Positions 1 to 8,802 of a stretch of DNA of 64,000 bases are shown here, piece by piece. The stretch covers positions 1 to 64,000 of the forward strand of contig DAONFA010000001.1 in NCBI GenBank assembly GCA_035403355.1. The letters run 5' to 3'. The translations under genes and the position numbers were made by a program. This DNA comes from Candidatus Cloacimonas sp. (lineage in GTDB: Bacteria > Cloacimonadota > Cloacimonadia > Cloacimonadales > Cloacimonadaceae). The notes under the pieces were generated by a model. The model saw nothing but the letters and a program-made list of their open reading frames with translations. It did no database searches and was not told the origin of the DNA. The stretch's first letter is position 1, and each line of letters starts with the position of its first letter.

Positions 1-264
1 GTTGCACTTTCTGTTTTAACTCACAATTTTTCGGTTTGGAAACCAGCTAAAAAGCGGTTGGAAGTGAAAAAGATGGTGGGGTGTAGAGAGATTGAAGGCA
101 GGTGAAAATTGTAAGTCAAAACTTCCCCGCCGGTTGCACTTTTTGTTTTAACTCACAATTTTTCGGTTTGGAAACCAGCTAAAAAGCGGTTGGAAGTGAA
201 AAAGATGGTGGGGTGTAGAGAGATTGAAGGCAGGTGAAAATTGTAAGTCAAAACTTCCCCGCCG
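1..264. repeat. Two tandem copies of a 132-bp repeat with internal inverted ends
   Basis: Positions 1-132 and 133-264 are identical except for one base (C at 11, T at 143). Each unit holds two nearly complementary 18-bp arms (13-30 and 105-122 in the first copy, 16 of 18 pairs) around about 74 bp. The arms give it the look of a small MITE-like or stem-forming element that was duplicated in tandem. More copies may lie left of the window edge. No protein is evident. Confidence 0.85.
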
Positions 265-441
265 TCTGCATTGTGATTTTTCTGCGTTATCAGCGAAATC
301 TGCTTGCTTCCATTTTCCGCCGTTAAGTTGTAAACGAGCTTTTTCTTGACGCCAAATGCTCTTTTCAGAATTGGTTCAAATTAAGTATAATATGCTTAAA
401 CAAACAATAGACGACGACAAAAAAAAGAGGTAACTGCAAAA
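265..441 (+). promoter_or_regulatory. Upstream region of valS with -10-like box and ribosome binding site
   Basis: TATAAT lies at 386-391, about 50 bases before the valS start. No convincing -35 hexamer stands 16-18 bp upstream. An AAGAGG ribosome binding site at 425-430 precedes the ATG at 442. I looked for a T-box leader, which often controls aminoacyl-tRNA synthetase genes, and saw no T-box consensus or terminator hairpin. The promoter call is tentative. Confidence 0.35.
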
Positions 442-3093
442 ATGGAAATCAGTAAGACATTTGAACCTAAAGACCTGGAAAAGAAATGGTATCAGTTTTG
501 GGAAGAAAACGGCTATTTCAAGCCACGGGAAAACTCTGCCCAAAAACCATTTACCGTTCTTATGCCCCCTCCGAATGTGACCGGAATTTTACATATCGGT
601 CATGTGCTAAATAATACTCTGCAAGATGTTGTCGTTCGTTTTCACAGAATGAAAGGCGAACCTACGCTCTGGTTACCGGGTGTTGATCATGCCGGAATTG
701 CCACTCAAAATATGGTGGAAAAAGAACTTGCCCAGCAAGGAATTACGCGTCAGGAGCTTGGTCGCGATAAATTGGTGGAAAAAATCTGGCAGTGGAAAAA
801 CGAAAAAGGCAATATCATCATAGACCAGCTGAAACTTTTAGGGGCAAGTTGCGATTGGGATCGTTTGCGATTTACGATGGATGATATGCTTTCGCGAGCT
901 GTGAAAGAGGTTTTTGTCTCTCTGTATGAAGAGGGGCTAATTTATAAAGGGAAATATATCATCAATTGGTGTCCGCGTTGCGTTACTGCTTTGGCAAATG
1001 ATGAAGTAGAACATACAGATGAAAATGGTCATCTTTGGTATATTCACTATCCTTTTGCTGACGGGAATGGCTATTTAACTGTGGCAACAACCCGCCCGGA
1101 AACAATGTTAGGAGATGTTGCCGTTGCCGTTAATCCCAAGGATGAACGCTACAGTTCCTTAATTGGCAAAGAATTGCTGCTGCCTTTAACGGATAGAAAG
1201 ATACCGATAATAGCGGATGATTATGTAGATAGGGAATTTGGCACCGGTTGCGTGAAAGTTACTCCTGCTCACGATCCTAACGATTTTGAAATTGGCATCC
1301 GGCATAATTTACAGCAGATTTTGGTGATGGATGAAACCGGAGTAATGAACGCAAATGCCGGGAAGGAATTTCAAGGTTTGGAGCGTTATGCCTGCCGGGA
1401 AAAAATTCTGAAAATGCTTACCGAACAATGCCTGCTGGAAAAAACAGAAACTCATCCGTATTCTGTAGGGCATTGTTATCGTTGCGATACAGTTATTGAA
1501 CCCTATCTTTCCGATCAGTGGTTTGTGAAAATGGCTCCCTTAGCCCAAAAAGCCATAGAAGTGGTGGAAAAAGGAGAAGTAAAATTTCAGCCGGAACGCT
1601 GGACAAAGGTCTATATGCACTGGATGAATAATATTCGGGACTGGTGTATCTCACGGCAAATTTGGTGGGGACATCGCATCCCTGTATATTATTGTGATAG
1701 TTGTAATAATATGATTGTAGCCAAGGAAATGCCGGAAAAGTGTCCCCAATGTGGAGGAACGAAGTTTACTCAGGATTCCGATGTGCTGGATACCTGGTTT
1801 TCCAGTTGGTTATGGCCATTTTCTACAATGGGTTGGCCTGATGAAACGGCAGATCTTAATTACTATCTTCCTACCAATGTGTTAATTACGGCTCCAGAGA
1901 TTATCTACCTGTGGGTTGCCAGAATGATTATGAGTACCCTCCATTTTAAGGATAAAATTCCCTTTGATACTGTTTTGCTACATGGAACTGTGAGAGATGA
2001 AATCGGACGCAAAATGAGTAAGTCCTTAGGCAATTCGCCTAATCCGATTGATTTAATTAATACCGTAGGAGCCGATGCTTTAAGGTTCAGTATGATTTTT
2101 GGCACTCCCAAAGGTGCGGATGTTATTTTCAGTGAAAGCATTTTGGAAACAGGACGCAACTTTGCCAATAAAATGTGGAATGCCTACAGGTTCATAATGA
2201 TGAATGCGGAAAGTATTCAGGGACTTCCTGCCGAAAATGAATTGCAACTGGAACTTGCTGATAAATGGATAATTTCCCGACTTCAGGAAGTGACCATAGA
2301 AGTGCGGGCTCACTATGAAAATTTGCGGTTTAACGATGCTGCCACTGAAATCTTTAAGTTTATGTGGGATGAATTTTGCAGCTGGTATATTGAGCTGAGT
2401 AAAGACAGGTTAAACCCTTCTGCAGAAAATGAAAGCAGATTAACGGCTAAATATATACTGCTGAATGTAATGCAACAGGGAATGCGTTTATTGCATCCAA
2501 TTATGCCTTTTATAACTGAAGAAATTTGGCAGGGCATAAAAAAAATCTTTCCGCTAAAAGAAGAAGCACTAATTATCGCTGCCTTCCCGGAAGCGGATGA
2601 AACACTTATAGATAACGAGATTAATAATAATATGCGCTTTGTGCAGGAAAGCATTACTGCTATTCGGAACCTGCGTAAACAAATAAACCTGGCTCCCTCT
2701 CAGGAAATTGAGATGGTTATCCGCTTTGCCGAAGGTTCTCAACAGGAACTCTTTGAAAATTATATGGCTTACTTCCGTCGTTTGGCAAAAGTGAAAAGTT
2801 TCTCCGGAGGAGTGCAGATTACTAAACCCAAAGCTGCTATCGCTTCTGTAGTTAGGAATATAGAGATATTTTTGCCCTTGAGCGGACTGGTGGATATTAA
2901 AAGCGAAAAAAATCGCCTCGGGAAACAAATTGAGAAATTGACTAAAGAATTAAACGGAATTCAGACAAAACTGGCTAATCCCAATTTCCTGAATAACGCT
3001 AAAGAGGAAGTGGTTGCCAAAGAAAAAGAGAAATTTAACGAGGTGAATACTAAGCTGGAATTGCTGCAACACTTACTGGAAGAACTATTGTAG
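442..3093 (+). CDS. valS: Valyl-tRNA synthetase
   Basis: Cytoplasmic class I synthetase that charges tRNA-Val with valine. The HIGH motif is at residues 51-54, after the typical PPPNVTG, and KMSKS is at 524-528. The editing (CP1) domain between them contains the expected TTRPETMLGD stretch. Zinc-binding-like cysteine pairs occur in CPRC, CYRC and CDSC/CPQC. The last 70 residues form the coiled-coil tRNA-binding arm typical of ValRS. The 883-aa length is normal. The start is the ATG following an AAGAGG site. The gene stands alone and converges on the YfhO-like gene across hairpin repeats. Confidence 0.97.
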   Translation: MEISKTFEPKDLEKKWYQFWEENGYFKPRENSAQKPFTVLMPPPNVTGILHIGHVLNNTLQDVVVRFHRMKGEPTLWLPGVDHAGIATQNMVEKELAQQGITRQELGRDKLVEKIWQWKNEKGNIIIDQLKLLGASCDWDRLRFTMDDMLSRAVKEVFVSLYEEGLIYKGKYIINWCPRCVTALANDEVEHTDENGHLWYIHYPFADGNGYLTVATTRPETMLGDVAVAVNPKDERYSSLIGKELLLPLTDRKIPIIADDYVDREFGTGCVKVTPAHDPNDFEIGIRHNLQQILVMDETGVMNANAGKEFQGLERYACREKILKMLTEQCLLEKTETHPYSVGHCYRCDTVIEPYLSDQWFVKMAPLAQKAIEVVEKGEVKFQPERWTKVYMHWMNNIRDWCISRQIWWGHRIPVYYCDSCNNMIVAKEMPEKCPQCGGTKFTQDSDVLDTWFSSWLWPFSTMGWPDETADLNYYLPTNVLITAPEIIYLWVARMIMSTLHFKDKIPFDTVLLHGTVRDEIGRKMSKSLGNSPNPIDLINTVGADALRFSMIFGTPKGADVIFSESILETGRNFANKMWNAYRFIMMNAESIQGLPAENELQLELADKWIISRLQEVTIEVRAHYENLRFNDAATEIFKFMWDEFCSWYIELSKDRLNPSAENESRLTAKYILLNVMQQGMRLLHPIMPFITEEIWQGIKKIFPLKEEALIIAAFPEADETLIDNEINNNMRFVQESITAIRNLRKQINLAPSQEIEMVIRFAEGSQQELFENYMAYFRRLAKVKSFSGGVQITKPKAAIASVVRNIEIFLPLSGLVDIKSEKNRLGKQIEKLTKELNGIQTKLANPNFLNNAKEEVVAKEKEKFNEVNTKLELLQHLLEELL

Positions 3094-3125
3094 CTGGAGG
3101 ACGCTATTCCTCCCCAGGAAAAAAA

Positions 3126-3253
3126 TGCGGAGCTACAGCGAGCTCCGGCTACCCAAAAAGCGGAGCTACAGTGAGCTCCGGCTATCCAAAATGCGGAGCT
3201 ACAGCGAGCTCCGGCTACCCAAAGTGCGGAGCTACAGCGAGCTCCGGCTACTT
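3126..3253. repeat. Array of four 33-bp hairpin repeats (GGAGCT family)
   Basis: Four units spaced 33 bp apart, with stems starting at 3128, 3161, 3194 and 3227. Each carries CGGAGCT, a 6-nt loop (ACAGCG, or ACAGTG in the second unit) and AGCTCCG, then GGCTAC. The perfect 7-bp stem and 6-nt loop match the geometry of other hairpin families in this window. A related three-unit array lies at 44964-45053. The array sits between the convergent valS and YfhO-like genes, so a role at transcript ends is plausible. It is not a CRISPR: there are no unique spacers. Confidence 0.9.
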
Positions 3254-3256
3254 TTT

Positions 3257-3346
3257 AGACCTCTTGACCTCTCGCCCTCTCGACCTCTTGACCTCTTGAC
3301 CTCTCGCCCTTTAGACCTCTTGACCTCTCGCCCTCTTGACCTTCTT
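3257..3346. repeat. Pyrimidine-rich simple repeat (GACCTCT/CGCCCTCT units)
   Basis: About 90 bp of imperfect alternating GACCTCTT and CTCGCCCT words. It runs into the 3' end of the minus-strand YfhO-like gene, whose last dozen codons and stop (3311-3313) are written in this repeat. This is probably slippage-generated simple sequence that has moved the stop codon. Confidence 0.8.
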
Positions 3347-5833
3347 ACCTTTTTTCATTTCCCATCCAATTCCTATTGCCAGAAGCACAACCGTTGCCAG
3401 GATACCTGTTAAACTTAAAATCAAACTAAAGCGATAGATCTCAGAGATAAATTTCATTTCCACAGTATGTTTTCCCTGGGGAACGATAACACCTCTTAAA
3501 ATGTGATTTGTGGGATATATTGCTGTTTCTTTGCCGTCTATAAATGCCTTCCAGCCCGCAGGATAGTAAATTTCCGAAAGCACGAGATAAGCATTTTTAT
3601 CGGTTGCCACCTCATATTTAACATTGTGCATATCAAAAAAGGTCTCTTTGGCATAGCAGCTATCGGGTTTATAAACGCCCTCTATTTTACTTTCCACAAT
3701 GGCTAAAGAGCGGGGATTAAAGTATGGGTTCCGCATTTTTTGCAGACGCGCTTTCGTTTCCGGAATTACGGATAGCGAATCAACAAACCAGGCACGAGGA
3801 TAAGCTGTTAAATTCTGATAAATATTAGCTCCCGAGTAACTGGTAAAAACAGGTTTTATTTTATTCAGCAGAAAAGCGTAGGGCAACGAATCGGGATAGA
3901 TAATGTATTTCGTAGAAAGCATATCCAGTAAAGGGGTGGGAATTTCTTTATTTCCTTTATTATAAAAACCATTTAGATAACGATATAGTTCATTTTCATT
4001 TTTCTCATCTCCCTGAATAAGCTTCCAGACATCATCATAGCGTTTTAGTTTGGCAGCGCTGTAACCATCTATGGTTTGATGGTAATAAGCCCATTCACCT
4101 GCATTTCTTATATTACCCATATTATAAGGGTAAATACGGAAATTATCTTTATCTGCCAGAAGGAATTCATCAAAATCCTGAGTTACGAAACGAGCTTCTC
4201 TTTCTTCTGCCGGATAGAGGTCTTTTAAGTGTTTTCCTGTGTATATATACAGGTCTATAAAAGTAACGAGGGTAATAAGTAGCACTAAAGCAACTTTCTT
4301 CAGTTTTTTAGCGCTGGCAAGATAACATAACCCAAGAGAAACAGTTAACAGCAGCAAACTCAGAATTCCGCTTTTGTAAAGCAATCCGGGGCGCAAACTT
4401 TTCATTTCTTCCAATTTGGCAAGGGCATTATATTTTTCGTATTGTTCAATTTCTGCAGCATTAGTATAGGGCAGACCTTTGAAAACACTTTGTCCCAAAA
4501 TGAGAAAGAGAATAAACACCGCTCCGCTAATCCAGAAAGCAGTAAATAAGCTTTTTTGCCACTTGCTGTTATTTTCCAGGGAAGCAATTGTATCCAAACC
4601 CAAAGCAGCAAGAATAACTCCAATAATCTGAACCATAATCAGCATCATAGAAGGCACGCGGAATTTATTGAACATCGGCAGATACTTAAAAAAGAAATCA
4701 GATATAAAAGGAGTAAAACTGCCAAAACTAAGCACTAAGAAAATAGCTGAAACAATCCATAAAAAGAGAGAGAACTTTTTATGTTTGCCAAAAAGAGCCA
4801 TCACTCCCAAAGCTAAAACTACTATGCCAAAGTAGTTATAAATTTGCGTGAAGGGCATTGCACCCCAATAGTTCTCATTTATTCCCCCAAAGAAATCAGG
4901 GATAAGAAAGGAAATTATTTCTATAGGTGGGAAACTCCATGCTTGAGCATAACCTTTTTCCAGACCTGCTGTTCCACCTCGCATTGTGTAATGACTATAC
5001 TCCCAAGTAGATAGATAGGGATTCATCACTGCCAGGGCAGTTAACCCAAAAGCAATAATCAGCAGTCCTGTCCAGCCCCCGAATTTTTTATATTGCTTAC
5101 TCTGAATTGCCTCAATTAAAGCATAAATCCAGAACATACCGATAAACAGATAGAGATAATATGTTATCTGAGGATGGTTTTCCCTTAATTGCGTAATCAG
5201 AAAAGTTGCCAGTAAACCCAAATTGAGCATATTGGGCTTTTCCTTTAAACGCAAGAGAGCCCAAACAACCCAAGGGATATACATTATAGCACGGAATTTG
5301 GTATTATGGCCAATATCCAAAAGCCCTACCCAATGGCAGGAAAAAACAAAGGCAATTGCAGCAAAAAAAGCAATCCAGGAATCCATTTTCAGCTGCCTTA
5401 AAAGTAAAAAGATACCCAAACCGCCAACAAACAGCAAGAAGATACGCCAGTTGATAACTTTATCGGTAATCTTGGTTATGCTTTCCAGAAAAGGATAGCG
5501 ATTAGGAAAGGAAATCATATAAGTTGGCATTCCGGAAAACATATAAGGAGTCCATAAAGCATTATCCTTGTGCGTTGCATTATAATCAATTATGGCTTTT
5601 GCGGCTCCCTGCCATTGATTTATATCTGATGCCTGAGGTGCCTTTCCTTGATAGGCAACAGGAAAATAGATTAAACTGAGTAAAAGAAATAGCACTATAA
5701 CTAAAATCCAGGGAAGGTGTTTGGCAAAAGCAGAGGGCTCTTTAATCTTCGCTGCGGGCTTGGCGGGATGCATAGTTTTGGAGGTTTTGCCGATATTTTG
5801 CTTTATTTTCTGATTGACATTTTTTCCAGCCAT
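3311..5833 (-). CDS. YfhO-family polytopic membrane protein
   Basis: An 840-aa inner-membrane protein with a basic N-terminus, a first membrane segment near residues 38-58, about a dozen further hydrophobic segments and a large extracytoplasmic C-terminal part before a last membrane segment and basic tail. It resembles the YfhO family (PF09586), large GT-C-like membrane proteins that in Firmicutes help add sugars to lipoteichoic acid. The substrate here is unknown. The N-terminal APQASDINQW and later FSGMPTYM stretches are typical of the Bacteroidetes-type members. The start follows AGAGG. The final residues (KRARGQEV) are encoded by the GACCTCT repeat, so the native C-terminus may have been altered. 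Confidence 0.85.
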   Translation of the reverse strand: MAGKNVNQKIKQNIGKTSKTMHPAKPAAKIKEPSAFAKHLPWILVIVLFLLLSLIYFPVAYQGKAPQASDINQWQGAAKAIIDYNATHKDNALWTPYMFSGMPTYMISFPNRYPFLESITKITDKVINWRIFLLFVGGLGIFLLLRQLKMDSWIAFFAAIAFVFSCHWVGLLDIGHNTKFRAIMYIPWVVWALLRLKEKPNMLNLGLLATFLITQLRENHPQITYYLYLFIGMFWIYALIEAIQSKQYKKFGGWTGLLIIAFGLTALAVMNPYLSTWEYSHYTMRGGTAGLEKGYAQAWSFPPIEIISFLIPDFFGGINENYWGAMPFTQIYNYFGIVVLALGVMALFGKHKKFSLFLWIVSAIFLVLSFGSFTPFISDFFFKYLPMFNKFRVPSMMLIMVQIIGVILAALGLDTIASLENNSKWQKSLFTAFWISGAVFILFLILGQSVFKGLPYTNAAEIEQYEKYNALAKLEEMKSLRPGLLYKSGILSLLLLTVSLGLCYLASAKKLKKVALVLLITLVTFIDLYIYTGKHLKDLYPAEEREARFVTQDFDEFLLADKDNFRIYPYNMGNIRNAGEWAYYHQTIDGYSAAKLKRYDDVWKLIQGDEKNENELYRYLNGFYNKGNKEIPTPLLDMLSTKYIIYPDSLPYAFLLNKIKPVFTSYSGANIYQNLTAYPRAWFVDSLSVIPETKARLQKMRNPYFNPRSLAIVESKIEGVYKPDSCYAKETFFDMHNVKYEVATDKNAYLVLSEIYYPAGWKAFIDGKETAIYPTNHILRGVIVPQGKHTVEMKFISEIYRFSLILSLTGILATVVLLAIGIGWEMKKGKKVKRARGQEV

Positions 5834-5932
5834 AATATCCTCTATCTATAATAATTTTTTACATACCAAAATAAAAGCGGTTATCGGTCAAGAAAAATTC
5901 CGCTACAACCTTTTTCTTAAGAGGATAAAACA

Positions 5933-6334
5933 ATGTTTTTTGCTTTTACTAAAAGAATCTATGGCTACGAATGCGATATCTACGGTCATTTAAATAATGC
6001 CAATTACCTTCAACTTTTAGAAAGTGCACGCAGCGAAGCCCTCTATGAAATGAATCTGGCGCAGTCCGAGCTGCAAAAAAAAGGCGTCCAGCTCTTTGTG
6101 CATTATGTGGAAATGAGTTTTATTAAAGCCATTGATCACGATGAACTGATAACTGTTAAAAGCTGCTTTACCGAAATGAACAGAATTAAAGGAAAATGGC
6201 ATCAGGAAATTTATAACGCTGCAGGAGAAAAATGTTTTGCAGCAGATATAACAATCGTTTTTGCCTCGGAAGGAAAAGCCAAACGACTGCCGGCTGAGGT
6301 CTTTGAACTCTTTCTGCGCTACCTGGAAAAATGA
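5933..6334 (+). CDS. YbgC-type acyl-CoA thioesterase (hotdog fold)
   Basis: A 133-aa single-domain protein matching the 4-hydroxybenzoyl-CoA thioesterase / YbgC group. The N-terminal DIYGHLNNANY segment carries the catalytic aspartate and conserved GHxNN pattern, and LLESAR follows as expected. These enzymes hydrolyse acyl-CoA or acyl-ACP thioesters in the cytoplasm; the substrate cannot be read from sequence. The gene diverges from the YfhO-like gene across about 100 bp and stands alone. An AAGAGGA site precedes the ATG. Confidence 0.85.
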   Translation: MFFAFTKRIYGYECDIYGHLNNANYLQLLESARSEALYEMNLAQSELQKKGVQLFVHYVEMSFIKAIDHDELITVKSCFTEMNRIKGKWHQEIYNAAGEKCFAADITIVFASEGKAKRLPAEVFELFLRYLEK

Positions 6335-6428
6335 AATGAAGAGAAAAAAATTGCAGGATGAATACCGGGCACAAGATAAATGAGAGGTTTTTGGAGGGTT
6401 GAGAGGGTCGAGGTATCTTAAAGCCCTT

Positions 6429-6588
6429 GGGGCTTACTTTTCCCGAGGGGCTTACGCCACCGTCGCTATTTTAGTGTCGCCCTAAGGGGCTTTAGGGAAC
6501 CGGGAAAGTGAAAAAAAACACTCGGGGCTTACTTTTCCCGAGGGGCTTACGCCACCGTCGCTATTTTAGTGTTGCCCTAAGGGGCTTT
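6429..6588 (+). repeat. Two 65-bp direct repeats ending in AAGGGGCTT
   Basis: Copies at 6429-6493 and 6524-6588 (95-bp period) differ by about one base. Each starts GGGGCTTAC, contains GCCACCGTCGC and ends CCCTAAGGGGCTTT. The second copy ends in a T-run after a GCCC/GGGC hairpin (6574-6591), which could terminate transcription from the thioesterase gene. A degenerate third copy lies at about 35195-35247. Confidence 0.85.
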
Positions 6589-6594
6589 TTTTTG

Positions 6595-6678
6595 CCGGAA
6601 GAACGAGGTCCTCGTCGTTCAAGCACAAGAAGGGGTTGACCAGGAGGTCAACCATCCGATCTTGCCCTAAGGGGCTTT
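6595..6678 (+). repeat. 83-bp composite element of two hairpins (copy 1)
   Basis: The order is a GAACGA/TCGTTC hairpin, the linker AAGCACAAGAAGGG, a GGTTGAC/GTCAACC hairpin (6634-6653), then CATCCGATC and CCCTAAGGGGCTTT. Near-identical copies lie at 35071-35152 on the same strand and 22870-22952 on the opposite strand. The organisation resembles REP/BIME-type bacterial elements, although the sequence differs from known REPs that I recall. Confidence 0.85.
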
Positions 6679-6772
6679 GGCTATTTAATAACAATGTTGT
6701 ATTCATCGTAAACAGGTAAGTATTAAGTAGATAATGCAATTAGGGACGAACGGATATTTTTGAAGATTTTGC

Positions 6773-6801
6773 TTGACAAATAAGAGCAGAGATTTTTAAA
6801 A
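6773..6801 (+). promoter_or_regulatory. Probable promoter for small RNA or rimP operon leader
   Basis: A perfect TTGACA at 6773-6778 is followed, 17 bp later, by the -10-like TTAAAA at 6796-6801. It precedes a run of hairpins that ends in a U-tract. The -10 box is weak. If real, transcription would start near 6808. Confidence 0.4.
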
Positions 6802-6807
6802 GAATTT

Positions 6808-6898
6808 ATGTATATAAACCGATACAGAAAATCGGTTTCCAGGGAATAGTAACCGTTTAAAACGGAGATAGATAGCTACATTGATAGCTATTTTTTTT
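6808..6898 (+). ncRNA. Candidate leader or small RNA of about 90 nt
   Basis: Between the TTGACA promoter and a U-tract lie three consecutive stem-loops: AACCGAT/ATCGGTT (6817-6837, 7-nt loop), CCGTT/AACGG (6853-6865) and ATAGCTA/TAGCTAT (6872-6891, 6-nt loop), followed by eight Ts. It resembles a short terminated transcript or an attenuated leader about 195 nt before rimP. I do not recognise a known RNA family. Confidence 0.3.
6872..6898 (+). terminator. Intrinsic terminator upstream of rimP
   Basis: A perfect ATAGCTA/TAGCTAT stem with loop CATTGA is followed directly by eight T residues (6891-6898). The stem is AT-rich and so only moderately stable. Confidence 0.55.
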
Positions 6899-7011
6899 GA
6901 AGCAAATCGGGTATAGAGATTTGAGGATTTTTCGCTAATTGGATGGATTGATTGCGAGAAATAATAAAATAAAGTAGTTAACCGGATGGTTGATGTTCCG
7001 GTCAGTTAATT

Positions 7012-7072
7012 ATGAACGCTGAGGACATCGTTGTTCCGGGTTTTATGAACGACAGGGACATCGTTGTTCCGG
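7012..7072 (+). repeat. Pair of 28-bp repeats of the AACGAC hairpin family
   Basis: Copies at 7012-7039 and 7045-7072 (33-bp period) contain ATGAACG, GGACATCGTTGTTCCGG and only partly paired stems. They are degenerate members of the AACGAC/GTCGTT hairpin family, lying 20 bp before the rimP start. The 33-bp period is the same as in the GGAGCT arrays. Confidence 0.7.
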
Positions 7073-7092
7073 AAAAAGAATGAGGTAAAAAG

Positions 7093-7563
7093 ATGGAATT
7101 TTACAGAGCGCAGGTAGAAGAGATAGCCAGGAAGATTTGTCAGGAAATGCATCTTGCAGTGTATGACATTGATGAAAAGATGTCTGGCAAAGGGAGAATT
7201 ATAACTGTCTATCTTACTAAAATTGGGGGAGTTACATTGGATGAATGTGCTGCTTTCAGTTCTGCTTTGGGGAACGAATTGGAGACCTTTGACCTCATTC
7301 CGGAGCGTTATTTTCTGGAAGTATCTTCGCCAGGAGTGGAAAGGCCTTTAAAGTTGAAAAGTCATTATGTTAGCGCTATCAATGAAAAAGTAGCGGTGCA
7401 ATTCACTGAAGGCGAAGAAAAGAAATCCATAATGGGGACTTTAACAGAGGTGAATCAGGATACAATAGTTGTAGATGATAGAGGGACGATTACGGAAATA
7501 CCTTTTAAGTCCATAATCCGTGCTAAAACAGTATTTTTAGGTATTCCGAAGAGGAGAAAGTGA
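7093..7563 (+). CDS. rimP: Ribosome maturation factor RimP
   Basis: A 156-aa cytoplasmic factor for 30S subunit maturation. The RimP signature is visible in the ERYFLEVSSPGVERPL stretch in the middle, followed by the C-terminal SH3-like barrel. It heads the operon rimP-nusA-ylxR-ylxQ-infB-rbfA, a very conserved arrangement that supports the call. The start is the ATG after a TGAGGT site, and nusA begins 3 bp after its stop. Confidence 0.95.
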   Translation: MEFYRAQVEEIARKICQEMHLAVYDIDEKMSGKGRIITVYLTKIGGVTLDECAAFSSALGNELETFDLIPERYFLEVSSPGVERPLKLKSHYVSAINEKVAVQFTEGEEKKSIMGTLTEVNQDTIVVDDRGTITEIPFKSIIRAKTVFLGIPKRRK

Positions 7564-7566
7564 GCG

Positions 7567-8802
7567 ATGGCTATTAATACAATTGAAGCTCTCAGTAAGC
7601 TTGCGGCAATTAAGCAGTTGGATACAGGGATGATTCAAAACATCATTCTGGAGTCCGTAACTTCCACTTTGCAAAAGCGTTTGGAACCGGAAGCAGAGTT
7701 ACAGGTTTTTGTAGATGAACTTTCCGGTAGTGTGAAAGTGAAGTTTAAAAGTTTGGTGGTGGAACAAGAAGAAAGCTTTGGGCAAATATCTTTAATTGAT
7801 GCGCGTAACGAATACAACCCCAAAGCGCAAGTGGGTGATTATATTGAAAAAACGATGTCTCTGAACGAATTTGAGCCAAAGTTAGTGAAGACAGTGCAGA
7901 AATTGATTCAAGATAGAATTCGCCAGCTGGAAGATGATAAAATTCAGAATGATTTTAATAAACAGAAACATACTATAGTAACTGGAAAAATTAAGGCAAT
8001 AGATGATTTTGGAGGTTACATCATTGATATTGGACACACCGATGCTCTGCTGCCAATTGATGAACAGATTGAGAATGAATTTTACCGGGTGGGTGAAAAT
8101 ATCAAGGCATACATTGTTAATATCAGACCCGGAAAAGACGGGATTGTAATTATTCTTTCCCGCACCAATCCTGAATTTGTGAAGAAATTGTTTGAAGCGG
8201 AAATTCCTGCCATATTCAGTGGGGAAATTAAAATCAGGAAAATAGTGCGGGAGCCGGGAATTAGAACTAAAGTAGAATTGGAAACTGTTGACCCTAAGAT
8301 AGATCCGATAGTTGCCTGCGTAGGTCCTAAAGGCACGCGTATTGATTCTTTACGGAAAGAATTGCATGGTGAACAAATAGATATAGTTGTGCATAGTGAA
8401 GACCCCGAAAAAATGATTGAAAATGCCCTTGGTATAGAAGGAATTAAACGCGTTATTATTGAACGCAATCACTCTGCCAGCGTGATTGTGGATGAAACAG
8501 ATAAACTGATGGCAATAGGCAAACAGGGAAAAAATGTGAAACTGGCTGCCAAACTGGTAGGAATGAAAATAGATATTTTTACGATGGCAGAATTTGAAGA
8601 AAAAATGGCAAAAGAACGAAGAACTATAAGCCATATTACAGAAATGGATGGAGTTACTTCTAAAATTGCCGATGCATTAAAACAAGCAGGTTATACAAGC
8701 GTTCAGGATATTTATATGGCTTCCGTAGAAGAATTGTGTAATATTGAAGGGATGGGGCAAAAGACGGCTGAACGACTCAAAGAGGCAGCAAAGTATTTCT
8801 GA
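7567..8802 (+). CDS. nusA: Transcription termination/antitermination factor NusA
   Basis: A 411-aa RNA polymerase-associated factor. The N-terminal polymerase-binding domain covers about residues 1-125, an S1 domain about 135-200 (DDFGGYIIDIG), KH1 about 215-290 (VGPKGTRI) and KH2 about 295-345 (IGKQGKNVKLA). A C-terminal helix-hairpin-helix unit lies at about 360-411 (IEGMGQKTAERL). It starts 3 bp after rimP, and its stop overlaps the ylxR ATG by one base, indicating coupled translation. Confidence 0.96.
   Translation: MAINTIEALSKLAAIKQLDTGMIQNIILESVTSTLQKRLEPEAELQVFVDELSGSVKVKFKSLVVEQEESFGQISLIDARNEYNPKAQVGDYIEKTMSLNEFEPKLVKTVQKLIQDRIRQLEDDKIQNDFNKQKHTIVTGKIKAIDDFGGYIIDIGHTDALLPIDEQIENEFYRVGENIKAYIVNIRPGKDGIVIILSRTNPEFVKKLFEAEIPAIFSGEIKIRKIVREPGIRTKVELETVDPKIDPIVACVGPKGTRIDSLRKELHGEQIDIVVHSEDPEKMIENALGIEGIKRVIIERNHSASVIVDETDKLMAIGKQGKNVKLAAKLVGMKIDIFTMAEFEEKMAKERRTISHITEMDGVTSKIADALKQAGYTSVQDIYMASVEELCNIEGMGQKTAERLKEAAKYF

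Larger units (their letters stand above)
6335..7092. other. Repeat-rich 758-bp gap before the rimP operon
   Basis: No protein gene is supported. From left to right it contains two 65-bp direct repeats (6429-6588), an 83-bp composite of two hairpins (6595-6678), a likely promoter at 6773, a run of hairpins ending in a U-tract (6817-6898), and a pair of 28-bp repeats (7012-7072) immediately before rimP. Confidence 0.8.

Noticed and set aside
265..441. T-box leader for valS
   Set aside because: No T-box consensus, specifier stem or terminator/antiterminator pair was visible.
3126..3253. CRISPR-like array
   Set aside because: Units are 33 bp with near-identical sequence throughout; there are no unique spacers and no cas genes.
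3125..3412. Plus-strand open frame with repeated RSYSELRL peptide
   Set aside because: It is only the translation of the 33-bp hairpin array and the pyrimidine repeat, antisense to the end of the YfhO-like gene.
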